Shown: positions 1 through 8,090 of the stretch, piece by piece
How positions within the stretch are numbered: the stretch's first letter is position 1
Layout: each line of letters begins with the position of its first letter
NCBI RefSeq assembly: GCF_001544915.2
Contig: NZ_FCOE02000031.1
Span: forward strand, 31,444-95,443
Origin: Caballeronia pedi
GTDB lineage: Bacteria > Pseudomonadota > Gammaproteobacteria > Burkholderiales > Burkholderiaceae
Length of the DNA stretch: 64,000 bases
Direction of reading: 5' to 3'
Translations under genes and position numbers: made by a program
Notes under the pieces: generated by a model
Seen by the model: only the letters and a program-made list of their open reading frames with translations
Told to the model about the DNA's origin: nothing
The model's database searches: none

Positions 1-692
1 AATCACCCTACGGCTTTGGCCGGAATGGCAGCGTCACCTCGGTGGAGGTGCGCAACCGCGTGCTGCGCAACACCTACTGGCTGCTCGCGCTCTCGATGGT
101 GCCGACGGTGCTCGGCGCGTGGGTCGGCGTCGCGACGGGCTTCTCGCTGTTCGCCGCCACCAGCCCGGCGATGAGCTTCATCGCGTTTCTCGCCATCGCG
201 TTCGGCTTCATGTTCGCGATCGAGAAGACCAAGGACAGCGGCATGGGGGTCGTGGTCCTGCTCGGCTTCACGTTCTTCATGGGCCTGATGCTGTCGCGTC
301 TGCTGAGCTTCATCCTCGGCTTCTCGAACGGTCCGCAGCTCATCATGATGGCCTTCGGCGGCACGGGCGTGATTTTCGCCGCGATGGCGACCATCGCCAC
401 CGTCAGCAAGCGCGATTTTTCGGGCCTGGGCAAGTTCCTGTTCATGGGCGTGATCGTCATTCTGCTGGCGGCGTTCGCGAACATCTTCCTGCAACTGCCC
501 GCGCTGATGATGACGATCTCCGTGCTCGCCATCGTGATCTTCTCGGCGTACATGTTGTTCGACGTGCAGCGCGTGGTGAACGGCGGTGAAACGAACTACA
601 TCAGCGCGACGCTCGCGATCTACCTCGATCTGTACAACGTGTTCACGAACCTGCTGGCGCTGCTGGGCATTTTTGGCGGCAACCGCAACTGA
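1..692 (+). CDS. BAX inhibitor-1/YccA family membrane protein, 5' end cut by window
   Basis: The open frame runs from base 3 without a stop before it, so the true start lies left of the window; an internal GTG at 42 is not the start. The visible ~229 residues form about seven hydrophobic segments with short loops, as in the YccA/YbhL (TMBIM, BI-1) inner-membrane family. Family members interact with the membrane protease FtsH or leak ions, but the precise role in this bacterium is unknown. The C-terminal part (around VVNGGETNYISATLAIYLDL) is characteristic of the family. The gene ends in a strong intrinsic terminator, so it is not co-transcribed with anything downstream; rlmD converges on it. 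Family assignment is firm, function is not. Confidence 0.9.
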   Translation, partial: SPYGFGRNGSVTSVEVRNRVLRNTYWLLALSMVPTVLGAWVGVATGFSLFAATSPAMSFIAFLAIAFGFMFAIEKTKDSGMGVVVLLGFTFFMGLMLSRLLSFILGFSNGPQLIMMAFGGTGVIFAAMATIATVSKRDFSGLGKFLFMGVIVILLAAFANIFLQLPALMMTISVLAIVIFSAYMLFDVQRVVNGGETNYISATLAIYLDLYNVFTNLLALLGIFGGNRN

Positions 693-710
693 TCGGCGGT
701 TCGTTTCCAG

Positions 711-743
711 AAACGAAAAACCGGCCTTCGGGCCGGTTTTTTT
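711..743 (+). terminator. Rho-independent terminator of the YccA-family gene
   Basis: A CCGGCC stem (721-726), TTCG tetraloop and GGCCGG stem (731-736) are flanked by an A-run on the left and seven T on the right. This is a textbook intrinsic terminator and, being A/T flanked on both sides, may also stop rlmD transcription arriving from the right. Confidence 0.9.
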
Positions 744-774
744 GTGCCTGCGGTCTTCGTACGAAGCGCGCCGG

Positions 775-2190
775 TCAGTCACGCTCGAACAATGCGATCG
801 ACTCGACGTGCGACGTGTGCGGAAACATGTTCACCACGCCCGCGCCCTTCATCCGATAGCCGGCTTCATGCACCAGCAGGCCCGCGTCGCGTGCAAGCGT
901 CGCCGGATTGCACGACACGTAGACGATGCGCTCCGGCAACGGACCGTCGCCGCTCTGCGCGATGTCCGCGAGCGCCTTCGCCACCGCGAGCGCGCCTTCG
1001 CGCGGCGGATCGACCAGAAACTTGTCGAACGCGCCGAGCGCACGAAGGTCGTCGGCGGTGACTTCGAACAGGTTGCGGCATGCGAACGACGTATGCCCGT
1101 CGACGCCATTGGCCTTCGCGTTCTCCAGCGCACGCGCGGTCAGCGCCTCGCTGCCCTCGATGCCCACCACTTCGCGCGACACCCGCGCGAGCGGCAGCGT
1201 GAAGTTGCCGATGCCGCAGAACAGATCGAGAACGCGGTCGGACTTTTCCGGCGCGAGCAGGCTGAGCGCCCGGCTCACCAGCACGCGATTGATCTGGTGA
1301 TTCACCTGCGTGAAATCGGTCGGCTTGAACGGCATGCGGATATCGAATTCCGGCAGCGTGTAAGCCAGCTCCTGATCGAGCGGATAGAACGGATAGACCG
1401 TATCCGGGCCCTTCGGCTGGAGCCAGAACTGCACGCCGTGCTCGTCGGCGAAGGTGCGGATCAACGCTTCGTCGGCTTCTGTCAGCGGCTCCAGAATGCG
1501 CAGCACGAGCGCGGTGACCTCGGTGCCGAGCGCGAGTTCGATCTGCGGCATGCGATCGCGGATCGAAAGCCCGGCCACCAGATGACGCAGCGGCACGAGC
1601 ATCGCGGAAACATGCGGCGGCAGCACTTCGCAGCTCGTCATGTCAGCGACATAGCTGCTCTTGCGCTCGTGGAAGCCCACCAGCACGCCGCCCTTCTTTT
1701 CGACATGTCGCACCGTGAGGCGCGCGCGATAGCGGTATCCCCACGACGGACCGTGAATCGGCCGGAACATGGTTTCCGCGCGCAGCTTCGACAGATGCTG
1801 CAGGTTGTCCTCGAGCACGCGCTGCTTCACCGCGATCTGCGCGCGCACGTCGAGGTGCTGCATCGAACAGCCGCCGCAGGTGCCGAAAAACTGACACTTC
1901 GGCTTCGTGCGCAGCACGCTCTCGCGCAACACGTTCACCACTTGCGCCTGCTCGAAACTCGGCTTCTTGCGAAAACTCGAATAGCTCACGCGTTCGCCCG
2001 GCAGCGCGCCTTCGACGAAGATCACCTTGCCCGGTTCGCCGTCCTCGTTGACCAGCCGGCCGACGCCGCGCGCTTCCATATCGAGCGACTCGATTTCGAT
2101 TTCCGGAGCGACGAAGTTCGGATCGGGCGTGACGGATTTGGCCGGCGCGGCGCGGCGGCGATGGGGAGTTTTTCGGGCAGCTTCAGACAC
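775..2190 (-). CDS. rlmD: 23S rRNA (uracil-1939-C5)-methyltransferase RlmD
   Basis: Uses SAM to methylate U1939 of 23S rRNA (RumA/RlmD family). The 471-residue protein has an N-terminal TRAM domain (about residues 30-85), then Fe-S ligands C99, C105 and C108 in a C-x5-C-x2-C arrangement with a further Cys near 190. The C-terminal methyltransferase fold shows DLFCGIGNFTLPLA (SAM binding), DPPREGA, and YVSCNPATLARD with the catalytic Cys. Start is a GTG at 2188-2190, chosen because AGGAAG lies 7 nt upstream and the basic N-terminus is typical. Length is slightly above E. coli RlmD (433 residues). It faces the preceding gene tail-to-tail; the exonuclease gene 60 bp upstream reads the same way and may be in the same transcript. 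Confidence 0.95.
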   Translation of the reverse strand: MSEAARKTPHRRRAAPAKSVTPDPNFVAPEIEIESLDMEARGVGRLVNEDGEPGKVIFVEGALPGERVSYSSFRKKPSFEQAQVVNVLRESVLRTKPKCQFFGTCGGCSMQHLDVRAQIAVKQRVLEDNLQHLSKLRAETMFRPIHGPSWGYRYRARLTVRHVEKKGGVLVGFHERKSSYVADMTSCEVLPPHVSAMLVPLRHLVAGLSIRDRMPQIELALGTEVTALVLRILEPLTEADEALIRTFADEHGVQFWLQPKGPDTVYPFYPLDQELAYTLPEFDIRMPFKPTDFTQVNHQINRVLVSRALSLLAPEKSDRVLDLFCGIGNFTLPLARVSREVVGIEGSEALTARALENAKANGVDGHTSFACRNLFEVTADDLRALGAFDKFLVDPPREGALAVAKALADIAQSGDGPLPERIVYVSCNPATLARDAGLLVHEAGYRMKGAGVVNMFPHTSHVESIALFERD

Positions 2191-2248
2191 CTGCGTACTT
2201 CCTGGCTAACGAATGGCAAAGGCGAGATTGTAGACGAACGTCACCGCG

Positions 2249-3025
2249 TCAACTGCCGAACGCGGCCAGATACTCGGCCCAGTGCGGCGACGATTCCTGC
2301 GCGAGCGCGTTCTTCACGAAATTGATTTCGTCGGCGTATTCGTCGGGCGTGAAGCCGCCGCGCATCATCTGAAACCGGCAGTACATGAGGTAAGTATTCA
2401 CCACATCGGTTTCGCAATAGTTGCGAATTTCGTCGATCTGACCGTCGCAATAGGCGTCCCACACCTTGCCGCCGTCCATGCCGAGCTTGCCGGGAAAGCC
2501 GCACAGCTTCGCGAGCGCATCGAGCGGCGCGTTGGCGCGCGCCTGATACATCGCGAGCACGTCCATCAGGTCGATGTGCCGCATGTGATAGCGGCCGATG
2601 TAGTTGTTGAACTTGAATTCGCGGTCGTCCTGGCCGAGGTCCCAGTAGCGCGGCGCGGCGATGCCGTGCACCAGCGCGCGGTAATGCAGCACGGGCAGAT
2701 CGAAGCCGCCGCCATTCCACGAGACGAGCTGCGGCGTGTACTTTTCGATCACGCGATAGAACGACTGGATGAGCGCCGCTTCGCCGTCGGCGGTCGTGCC
2801 GAGCGAGCGCACGCGAAAGCCGCTGTTGTCGCGAAATACGCAGGAAATCGCCGCGACGCGTTGCAGATGATGCGGCAGAAAATCATTGCCGACGCGCTCG
2901 CGGCGTGCTTCGAACGCATGTTCGGCCACCTCGCGATCGGAGAGATCGTCGGGCAGATCTTCGAGACGGCGAATGCCGTCGACATCGGGGATGGTCTCGA
3001 TGTCGAAAACGAGAATCGGTGTCAT
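2249..3025 (-). CDS. PolB-like 3'-5' exonuclease (DnaQ superfamily)
   Basis: A 258-residue protein of the DEDDy exonuclease type related to the proofreading domain of family-B polymerases (DNA_pol_B_exo2-like). The three exonuclease motifs are visible: Exo I as FDIETIPD at the N-terminus (D and E metal ligands), Exo II around SWNGGGFDLPVL, and Exo III as YCETDVVNTYL with the expected Tyr-x3-Asp. No polymerase domain is present, so it is a free-standing nuclease, probably acting on single-stranded DNA ends or RNA; its cellular role is not established. It sits 48 bp downstream of rpoS on the same strand, with a hairpin between them. Confidence 0.85.
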   Translation of the reverse strand: MTPILVFDIETIPDVDGIRRLEDLPDDLSDREVAEHAFEARRERVGNDFLPHHLQRVAAISCVFRDNSGFRVRSLGTTADGEAALIQSFYRVIEKYTPQLVSWNGGGFDLPVLHYRALVHGIAAPRYWDLGQDDREFKFNNYIGRYHMRHIDLMDVLAMYQARANAPLDALAKLCGFPGKLGMDGGKVWDAYCDGQIDEIRNYCETDVVNTYLMYCRFQMMRGGFTPDEYADEINFVKNALAQESSPHWAEYLAAFGS

Positions 3026-3033
3026 TGAATCCT

Positions 3034-3066
3034 GAAACGCGACGCCCCGTTTTTGAAGGGCGTCGC
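3034..3066 (-). terminator. Hairpin after rpoS, probable terminator
   Basis: GCGACGCCC (3039-3047) pairs with GGGCGTCGC (3058-3066) across a 10-nt loop. Read on the minus strand the hairpin begins 8 nt after the rpoS stop and is followed by GTTTC, a poor U-tract. It could end or attenuate the surE-pcm-nlpD-rpoS transcript before the exonuclease gene. Confidence 0.55.
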
Positions 3067-3073
3067 CAAAGCG

Positions 3074-4171
3074 TTAGAGCACGGCGTCCTTGCGAACGCC
3101 GTTGGAGGCGAAAAAGCGCTTGAGCCGCACGAGCGCCTCTTGCTGGATCTGGCGCACGCGTTCGCGCGTGAGGCCCATTTCATCGGCGAGTTCTTCGAGC
3201 GTGGCGGGTTCGATATGGTTCAGCCCGAAACGCCGTTCGATCACGTGCCGGTGTTTATCGGACAGGCGCGACAGCCACAGGCGCGTGAGCGATTCCAGTT
3301 CGCGATGCTGCACTTCCGCGTCGGGCGACTGGCTCTGATCGTCCGAAAGCAGATCGAGCAGGCTGCTGCCTGGATCGAGATCGAGCGGCGCGTCGAGCGA
3401 AGCCGTGTGCTCGTTGAGGGCGAGGATATCGGTGACTTCCTCGGGCGTCTTGCCGGTGAGATACGCGATATCGTCGATGCTCGCATCGCGGCGCTCGGGC
3501 GCGACGCTGTCAGCCGAATTGGCGGAATTTTTTTCCAGATGCCGCTTCGCGCGCAACACCTGATTGAGCTCGCGAATCACGTGCACCGGCAGACGCACGG
3601 TGCGCGCCTGATTCATGATCGCGCGTTCGATGCTCTGGCGGATCCACCACGTGGCGTAAGTCGAAAAACGAAAGCCGCGCGTCGGGTCGAATTTCTCGAT
3701 GGCGTGCATGAGGCCGAGGTTGCCTTCCTCGATCAGATCGAGCAATGGCACGCCGCGATTCAGATACCCCTTCGCGATACTGACGACGAGCCGCAGATTG
3801 CGCTCGATCATCACCTGCCGCGCCTCGAATTCGCCCGCCTTCGCGAGCCGCGAATAGCGCTGCTCTTCCTCCACCGTCAGCAACGGCTTCACGCTGATGC
3901 GGTTGAGGTAATGCTGAATGGTGTCGGCCGTGAGTTCGGCCTGCAGGAGCGAACGAAAATCGTCGGCGTCCGGCTGGGGCTCGCTCGCGCCTTCGCTCGC
4001 TTCGTCGCTGCCCTTGCCGCGGCTCGAACCTTCTTCCTCGGAGTCGACATCGACATCGACGTTATCGATGTCGTCGTCATGAGTCGAAGCACCGTCTTCC
4101 ACCGACACTTGCAAAGGTCGGCTGATCGTCTCAGTCTCGGCTTGCGGCAGGCGGCGCTTCGTTTTTGGCAT
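3074..4171 (-). CDS. rpoS: RNA polymerase sigma factor RpoS (stationary phase/general stress)
   Basis: Alternative sigma-70 family factor that directs RNA polymerase to stationary-phase and stress promoters. The 365 residues comprise an acidic Ser/Asp/Glu-rich N-terminus (about 1-85, typical of burkholderial RpoS), region 1.2 (DTIQHYLNRISVKPLLT), region 2 with RNLRLVVSIAKGYLNRGVP, LLDLIEEGNLGLMHAIEKFD and FSTYATWWIRQSIERAI, region 3 (VRLPVHVIRELNQVLRAKR), and region 4 ending with the helix-turn-helix LEELADEMGLTRERVRQIQQ. Start ATG at 4169-4171 is 12 bp after the nlpD stop. It is the last gene of the surE-pcm-nlpD-rpoS operon; in enterobacteria a major rpoS promoter lies inside nlpD, so the same should be looked for here. 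Confidence 0.97.
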   Translation of the reverse strand: MPKTKRRLPQAETETISRPLQVSVEDGASTHDDDIDNVDVDVDSEEEGSSRGKGSDEASEGASEPQPDADDFRSLLQAELTADTIQHYLNRISVKPLLTVEEEQRYSRLAKAGEFEARQVMIERNLRLVVSIAKGYLNRGVPLLDLIEEGNLGLMHAIEKFDPTRGFRFSTYATWWIRQSIERAIMNQARTVRLPVHVIRELNQVLRAKRHLEKNSANSADSVAPERRDASIDDIAYLTGKTPEEVTDILALNEHTASLDAPLDLDPGSSLLDLLSDDQSQSPDAEVQHRELESLTRLWLSRLSDKHRHVIERRFGLNHIEPATLEELADEMGLTRERVRQIQQEALVRLKRFFASNGVRKDAVL

Positions 4172-4183
4172 GATGGTTTCGCT

Positions 4184-5137
4184 TTATTGCGGCGGCAAAT
4201 ACTTAAGTGGGTCAACAGGTTTTCCCTGCCGGCGAACTTCGAAATGCAACATCACGCGGTCCGAATCGCTGTTCCCCATCTCAGCGATCTTCTGCCCTTT
4301 AGTTACCGCGTCTCCTTCTTTTACCATCAAAGCGCGGTTATGTGCGTACGCAGTGAGAAAAGTCGCGTCATGTTTGATGATAATGAGATTGCCGTAGCCG
4401 CGCAGCCCATTTCCGGAATAAACGACCCGGCCATCCGCCGACGCATTGACCGCGTCTCCCGCCGCACCGCCAATATTCAAACCCTTGTTCTTCGCGTCGT
4501 CGAACGTGCCGAGAATCGGCCCGCGCGCCGGCCAGATGAACGCCGGCTGGCCCGAGGGCGCCGTCGCGTTCGCGTCCGCGCCAGGCGCAGCCGGCACGCC
4601 CGGCGTCGACGCCGCGCCCGGGGTTCCGGGCGCGGCGCCCATGCCCGAATTCGGACCGTAGTACGGCGGCTGCGCGGCCGCGCCCGCTTGCGGCGTGGCG
4701 TACGCGTTCGCGCCATTGAGCGGCTGCGTCTGCACGCCGCCGCCGATGATCGGCGCGGTCGCCACACCAGGAGTAGCCGCGGCGAGATTCGCGCCCGGAG
4801 GCGCCACACGCATCAACTGCCCGACTTCGATCTGGTTCGGGTTGGTCAGGTTATTCCACGTTGCGATGTCGTGATAATTCTGACCGTTTTCCAGTGCGAT
4901 CCGATATAGGGTGTCGCCCGGTTTTACACGGTAATAGCCTGGCGGCGGCGGACCGTTGTCAGGCGTCTGGGCCGCCGTCGTGCCGATGGGCGCGCCCGTT
5001 CTGTCGACGACCGGCGCCATGTCCATGCGCGTCGAACACGCCGCCAGCGCGGACAACGCCAGCACGCACACGCCGCGCTGCGCCGCGCTCAGGCGTTGGT
5101 CCGCACTTCCTTCTCGCAAAGCACGCAGGATACTCAT
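4184..5137 (-). CDS. nlpD: NlpD lipoprotein, LysM plus degenerate M23 domain
   Basis: Outer-membrane lipoprotein that activates septal amidases (AmiC in E. coli) during daughter-cell separation. The lipobox LAAC places the lipidated Cys at residue 34 after a hydrophobic segment. A LysM peptidoglycan-binding domain covers about residues 70-115 (YYRVKPGDTLYRIA), followed by a Pro/Ala/Gly-rich linker of about 85 residues and a C-terminal LytM/M23 domain (about 205-317). The M23 zinc ligands are degraded: the expected H-x-G-x-D is NKGLNIGG and the final HxH is MLH, so it should be an activator and not a peptidase, as for E. coli NlpD. It lies 4 bp after the pcm stop and 12 bp before rpoS. Confidence 0.95.
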   Translation of the reverse strand: MSILRALREGSADQRLSAAQRGVCVLALSALAACSTRMDMAPVVDRTGAPIGTTAAQTPDNGPPPPGYYRVKPGDTLYRIALENGQNYHDIATWNNLTNPNQIEVGQLMRVAPPGANLAAATPGVATAPIIGGGVQTQPLNGANAYATPQAGAAAQPPYYGPNSGMGAAPGTPGAASTPGVPAAPGADANATAPSGQPAFIWPARGPILGTFDDAKNKGLNIGGAAGDAVNASADGRVVYSGNGLRGYGNLIIIKHDATFLTAYAHNRALMVKEGDAVTKGQKIAEMGNSDSDRVMLHFEVRRQGKPVDPLKYLPPQ

Positions 5138-5141
5138 CGGG

Positions 5142-6209
5142 TCAAATCACTCCGGATTTTAAAGGTACAAAAAAGACGCGATCGAGCTGCTCTTCCCGCC
5201 ACTGTGACGCCGACACGCGCGTGACGAGCGTCAGCACCTGCGACTGCGCGGCCTGCGATCCGACCGGCGCGACGAGCTTGCCGCCCACCGCCAGTTGATC
5301 GAGCAAGGCCTGCGGCACGTCGAGGCCCGCGCAGGCGATCACGATGGCGTCGAACGGCGCAGCCGCGGACAGGCCCAGGCGGCCGTCGCCGTAATGCAGC
5401 CGGATATTCGGCACGCGCAGCGGCCGAAGGTTGAGCTTGGCGCGCTCCGACAGCGGACGCACGCGCTCGATCGAATAAACCTCTGTGGCGACTTGAGACA
5501 GCACGGCCGCCTGATAGCCGCAGCCCGTGCCGATCTCCAGCACCTTGTTCAACGCGCGCCCCGTCGCGACCAGCTCGATCATGCGCGCGACGACGGACGG
5601 CTTCGAGATGGTCTGGTGATGACCGATCGGCAGCGCGGCGTCTTCGTAAGCCTGCGCGGCGAGCCCCGGATCGACGAACATGTGGCGCGGCACGACCGAC
5701 ATCGCGTTCAGCACGCGCGGATCGGTGATGCCGTTCGAGCGCAGCCGTTCGACCATGCGCTCGCGCACCCGTTCCGACGTGAGCGTCTGCGTGCTCGCGA
5801 GCGCGACGTTGGGCGCACCTTTGCGGGTCACGGTCGCGGAGGGAGCCGGGTCGCGCTCGGCCGGTCGCGGCGTGGCGCGCAATGCGCTCACGCGCGGCGC
5901 GTGAGACGCATGATTCTTGCTCGCGGACGGAACCGGTTTCGCCGTGCCAATCGTCGACTTCGTTTCGGAACGCGCGGGAAAAACGGACGTGGCCGGCTTC
6001 GCGGATGCCGCCGCAGTGGCGGGATTCTTCATCGGCGCATTCGGTGCGCGTGATGGAGACGCCTTGGCCGGTTGCATCGGCGTCGACTTGAGCGCTGAAA
6101 CGGCGGCCGGTTTGCCGCGCGGATCCTGCGCGCGCGTCGCGGGCTTGCGTGGCTCGCGAACCAGATCCGCGAGCGCCAGCGGAAAGCGCTTGGCGCGCTC
6201 CTCGCTCAT
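5142..6209 (-). CDS. pcm: Protein-L-isoaspartate O-methyltransferase with long N-terminal extension
   Basis: Repairs age-damaged proteins by SAM-dependent methylation of L-isoaspartyl residues. The catalytic domain starts near residue 142 (LTSERVRERMVERL) and shows DPRVLNAMSVVPRHMFV, the GHHQTISKPSVVARM motif and the SAM site VLEIGTGCGYQAAVLSQ. Total length is 355 residues against about 210 for E. coli Pcm; the extra ~140 N-terminal residues are Ala/Pro/Ser/Lys-rich and low complexity. ATG at 6207-6209 overlaps the surE stop as ATGA, indicating translational coupling. The same frame stays open far upstream through surE, but those codons are a shadow. Second gene of surE-pcm-nlpD-rpoS. Confidence 0.93.
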   Translation of the reverse strand: MSEERAKRFPLALADLVREPRKPATRAQDPRGKPAAVSALKSTPMQPAKASPSRAPNAPMKNPATAAASAKPATSVFPARSETKSTIGTAKPVPSASKNHASHAPRVSALRATPRPAERDPAPSATVTRKGAPNVALASTQTLTSERVRERMVERLRSNGITDPRVLNAMSVVPRHMFVDPGLAAQAYEDAALPIGHHQTISKPSVVARMIELVATGRALNKVLEIGTGCGYQAAVLSQVATEVYSIERVRPLSERAKLNLRPLRVPNIRLHYGDGRLGLSAAAPFDAIVIACAGLDVPQALLDQLAVGGKLVAPVGSQAAQSQVLTLVTRVSASQWREEQLDRVFFVPLKSGVI

Positions 6210-6964
6210 GTGCGACCGCTCCCGGCACGGGCCCATTCGCGCGTCTCGGCCATGAGCTTCGTATGAGTCAGGTCGAGTTGCAGCGGCGTGATCGAGACGA
6301 AACCGTTCGCGACCGCGTGGAAATCGGTGCCTTCGCTGGCATCGAGCGCGTCGCCGGACGGGCCGATCCAATAAATCGGATTGCCGCGCGGATCGCTCTG
6401 GCGGATCACCGGCTGCGAAGGATGACGCTTGCCGAGGCGCGTCACTTTCCATTCGCGCAGTTGATCGTAAGGCAGGCTCGGGATGTTCACGTTCAGCAGC
6501 GGATGGCCCGGCATCGGATGTTCGAGGAAATGCGCGACGATCTCCGCGGCGACCCGCGCGGCGTCTTCGAGATGGAGCCAGTCGCGGCCGACGAGCGAGA
6601 ACGCGATCGCCGGAATGCCGAACATGAAGCCTTCGGTGGCCGCCGCGACCGTGCCCGAATACAGCGTGTCCTCGCCGACGTTCTGCCCGTTGTTGATGCC
6701 CGACACGACGAGATCCGGCTGCTGCTCGAGCATGCCGGTGAGCGCGATATGCACGGAATCGGTCGGCGTGCCGTTCACGAAATTGAAACCGTTCGGCGCC
6801 TGATGCACGCTCAGCGGCCGCGACAGCGTAAGCGAGTTGGAGGAGCCGCTGCAGTTCTGCTCCGGCGCCATCACGGTCACTTCGCCGAGCGGCTGCAGGA
6901 CCTCGTGCAGCACATTGATGCCGCGCGCCAGATAACCGTCGTCGTTGCTGAGTAGGATTCGCAT
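6206..6964 (-). CDS. surE: 5'/3'-nucleotidase SurE
   Basis: Metal-dependent nucleoside monophosphatase and exopolyphosphatase, a stationary-phase survival protein. The N-terminus MRILLSNDDGYLARG carries the Asp pair that binds the metal, followed by APEQNCSGSSNSLT and the conserved SGINNGQNVGEDTLYSGTVA motif. Its 252 residues match the family length. ATG at 6962-6964 is chosen because the SurE fold begins exactly there; an in-frame ATG at 6986-6988 would add eight residues with no homologous counterpart. The stop overlaps the pcm ATG. A TACAAT hexamer lies only 6 nt upstream of the start, so the mRNA may have little or no leader. Confidence 0.96.
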   Translation of the reverse strand: MRILLSNDDGYLARGINVLHEVLQPLGEVTVMAPEQNCSGSSNSLTLSRPLSVHQAPNGFNFVNGTPTDSVHIALTGMLEQQPDLVVSGINNGQNVGEDTLYSGTVAAATEGFMFGIPAIAFSLVGRDWLHLEDAARVAAEIVAHFLEHPMPGHPLLNVNIPSLPYDQLREWKVTRLGKRHPSQPVIRQSDPRGNPIYWIGPSGDALDASEGTDFHAVANGFVSITPLQLDLTHTKLMAETREWARAGSGRT

Positions 6965-6970
6965 CCGATG

Positions 6971-6976
6971 ATTGTA
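6971..6976 (-). promoter_or_regulatory. Possible -10 box of the surE operon
   Basis: On the minus strand GGTTACAAT precedes the surE ATG; TACAAT differs from TATAAT at one position. No recognisable -35 hexamer is found 16-18 bp further upstream (GTCGTC there). Transcription from this box would start at or within a few bases of the ATG. Confidence 0.35.
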
Positions 6977-7067
6977 ACCGAGGAACATGGCGCGACGACC
7001 ACTCGCAGGCTCGCTCGCGACGTCGTCCCTGCCCTACACTGAGGCCACTTTTCCAAGAGGAGACGCC

Positions 7068-8042
7068 ATGCGCGCCGTACGCTGCAACGAACACGGATTG
7101 CCCGACACCCTTTCCATCGAAACGCTGCCCGACCTGCTTCCGGAAGCGGGCGAAGTCGTCATCGACGTGAAAGCGGCGAGCGTCAATTTCCCCGACGTGC
7201 TGATCATCCAGAACAAGTACCAGTTCAAGCCGCCGCTGCCGTTCACGCCGGGCGCGGAGTTCGCGGGCATCGTGCGCGAAGTGGGCGCGGGCGTTACGCG
7301 CCTGTCGCCGGGCATGCGCGTGGCCGCCTACACCGCGCAGGGCGCGTTCGCCGAACAGGCGCGCGCGAAAGAAGCGGATTGCATAGCGCTGCCCGATGAC
7401 GTCGATCTCGCCGACGCCGCCGCGTTCACGCTCGCGTACGGCACCTCGTACCACGCGCTGGTCGATCGCGGCGCGCTGCGGGCCGGCGACACCCTGCTCG
7501 TGCTGGGCGCGGCGGGCGGCGTCGGCGTCGCGGCGATCCAGATCGGCAAGATCGTCGGCGCGCGCGTGATCGCAGCGGCATCGAGCGCGGAGAAGCTCGC
7601 GTTCTGCCGCGCGCATGGCGCCGACGAGGTCATCGACTATGCGACGGAAGATTTGCGCGAACGCATCAAGGCGCTGACCGGTGGCAACGGGCCGGATGTC
7701 ATTTTCGATCCCGTCGGCGGCGCGTATGCCGAACCCGCGTTTCGCAGCATCGGCTGGCGCGGGCGGTATCTGGTCGTCGGCTTCGCGAATGGAGAGATTC
7801 CGAAGCTGCCGCTCAACCTCGCGTTGCTGAAAGGCGCGAGCATCGTCGGCGTGTTCTGGGGTGGTCACATGCAGCGCGAGCACGGACTCGCCGATCAGGA
7901 GTTCGCGACGATGGTCGACTGGATCAAGGCCGGCAAGCTGCGCCCGGTCGTCACGAAACGCTATTCGCTCGATGAGACGCCGCAAGCCCTCGACGACATG
8001 ATGAAGCGCCGCGTGACCGGCAAGATCGTGATCGAGCCGTGA
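7068..8042 (+). CDS. NADPH:quinone oxidoreductase family protein (zinc-free MDR)
   Basis: Medium-chain dehydrogenase/reductase of the quinone oxidoreductase (Qor/crystallin-zeta-like) branch, 324 residues, cytosolic, expected to reduce quinones or enones with NADPH. An N-terminal GroES-like domain (ASVNFPDVLIIQNKYQFKP; FTPGAEFAGIVREVG) precedes a Rossmann fold with LGAAGGVGVAAIQIGKIVGA; the Cys/His zinc ligands of alcohol dehydrogenases are absent. ATG at 7068 is preceded by AAGAGGAG, a strong ribosome site, which is why the upstream in-frame codons were excluded. It is divergent from surE and followed by a GT2 gene 48 bp downstream. Substrate cannot be told from sequence. Confidence 0.88.
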   Translation: MRAVRCNEHGLPDTLSIETLPDLLPEAGEVVIDVKAASVNFPDVLIIQNKYQFKPPLPFTPGAEFAGIVREVGAGVTRLSPGMRVAAYTAQGAFAEQARAKEADCIALPDDVDLADAAAFTLAYGTSYHALVDRGALRAGDTLLVLGAAGGVGVAAIQIGKIVGARVIAAASSAEKLAFCRAHGADEVIDYATEDLRERIKALTGGNGPDVIFDPVGGAYAEPAFRSIGWRGRYLVVGFANGEIPKLPLNLALLKGASIVGVFWGGHMQREHGLADQEFATMVDWIKAGKLRPVVTKRYSLDETPQALDDMMKRRVTGKIVIEP

Positions 8043-8090
8043 TGTGCGGCCTGCTATCATCGCGCGCTTTCGAAAAGCTTCAATTCAGAC

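Noticed and set aside
3053..4909. 618-residue plus-strand open frame opposite rpoS and nlpD
   Set aside because: Antisense to two well-identified genes, with no recognisable domain.
6210..8060. Open minus-strand frame continuing upstream of pcm through surE to 8060 (972 residues in total)
   Set aside because: Only the part from 6209 resembles Pcm; the rest overlaps surE and runs antisense to the quinone oxidoreductase. High-G+C DNA leaves such frames open.
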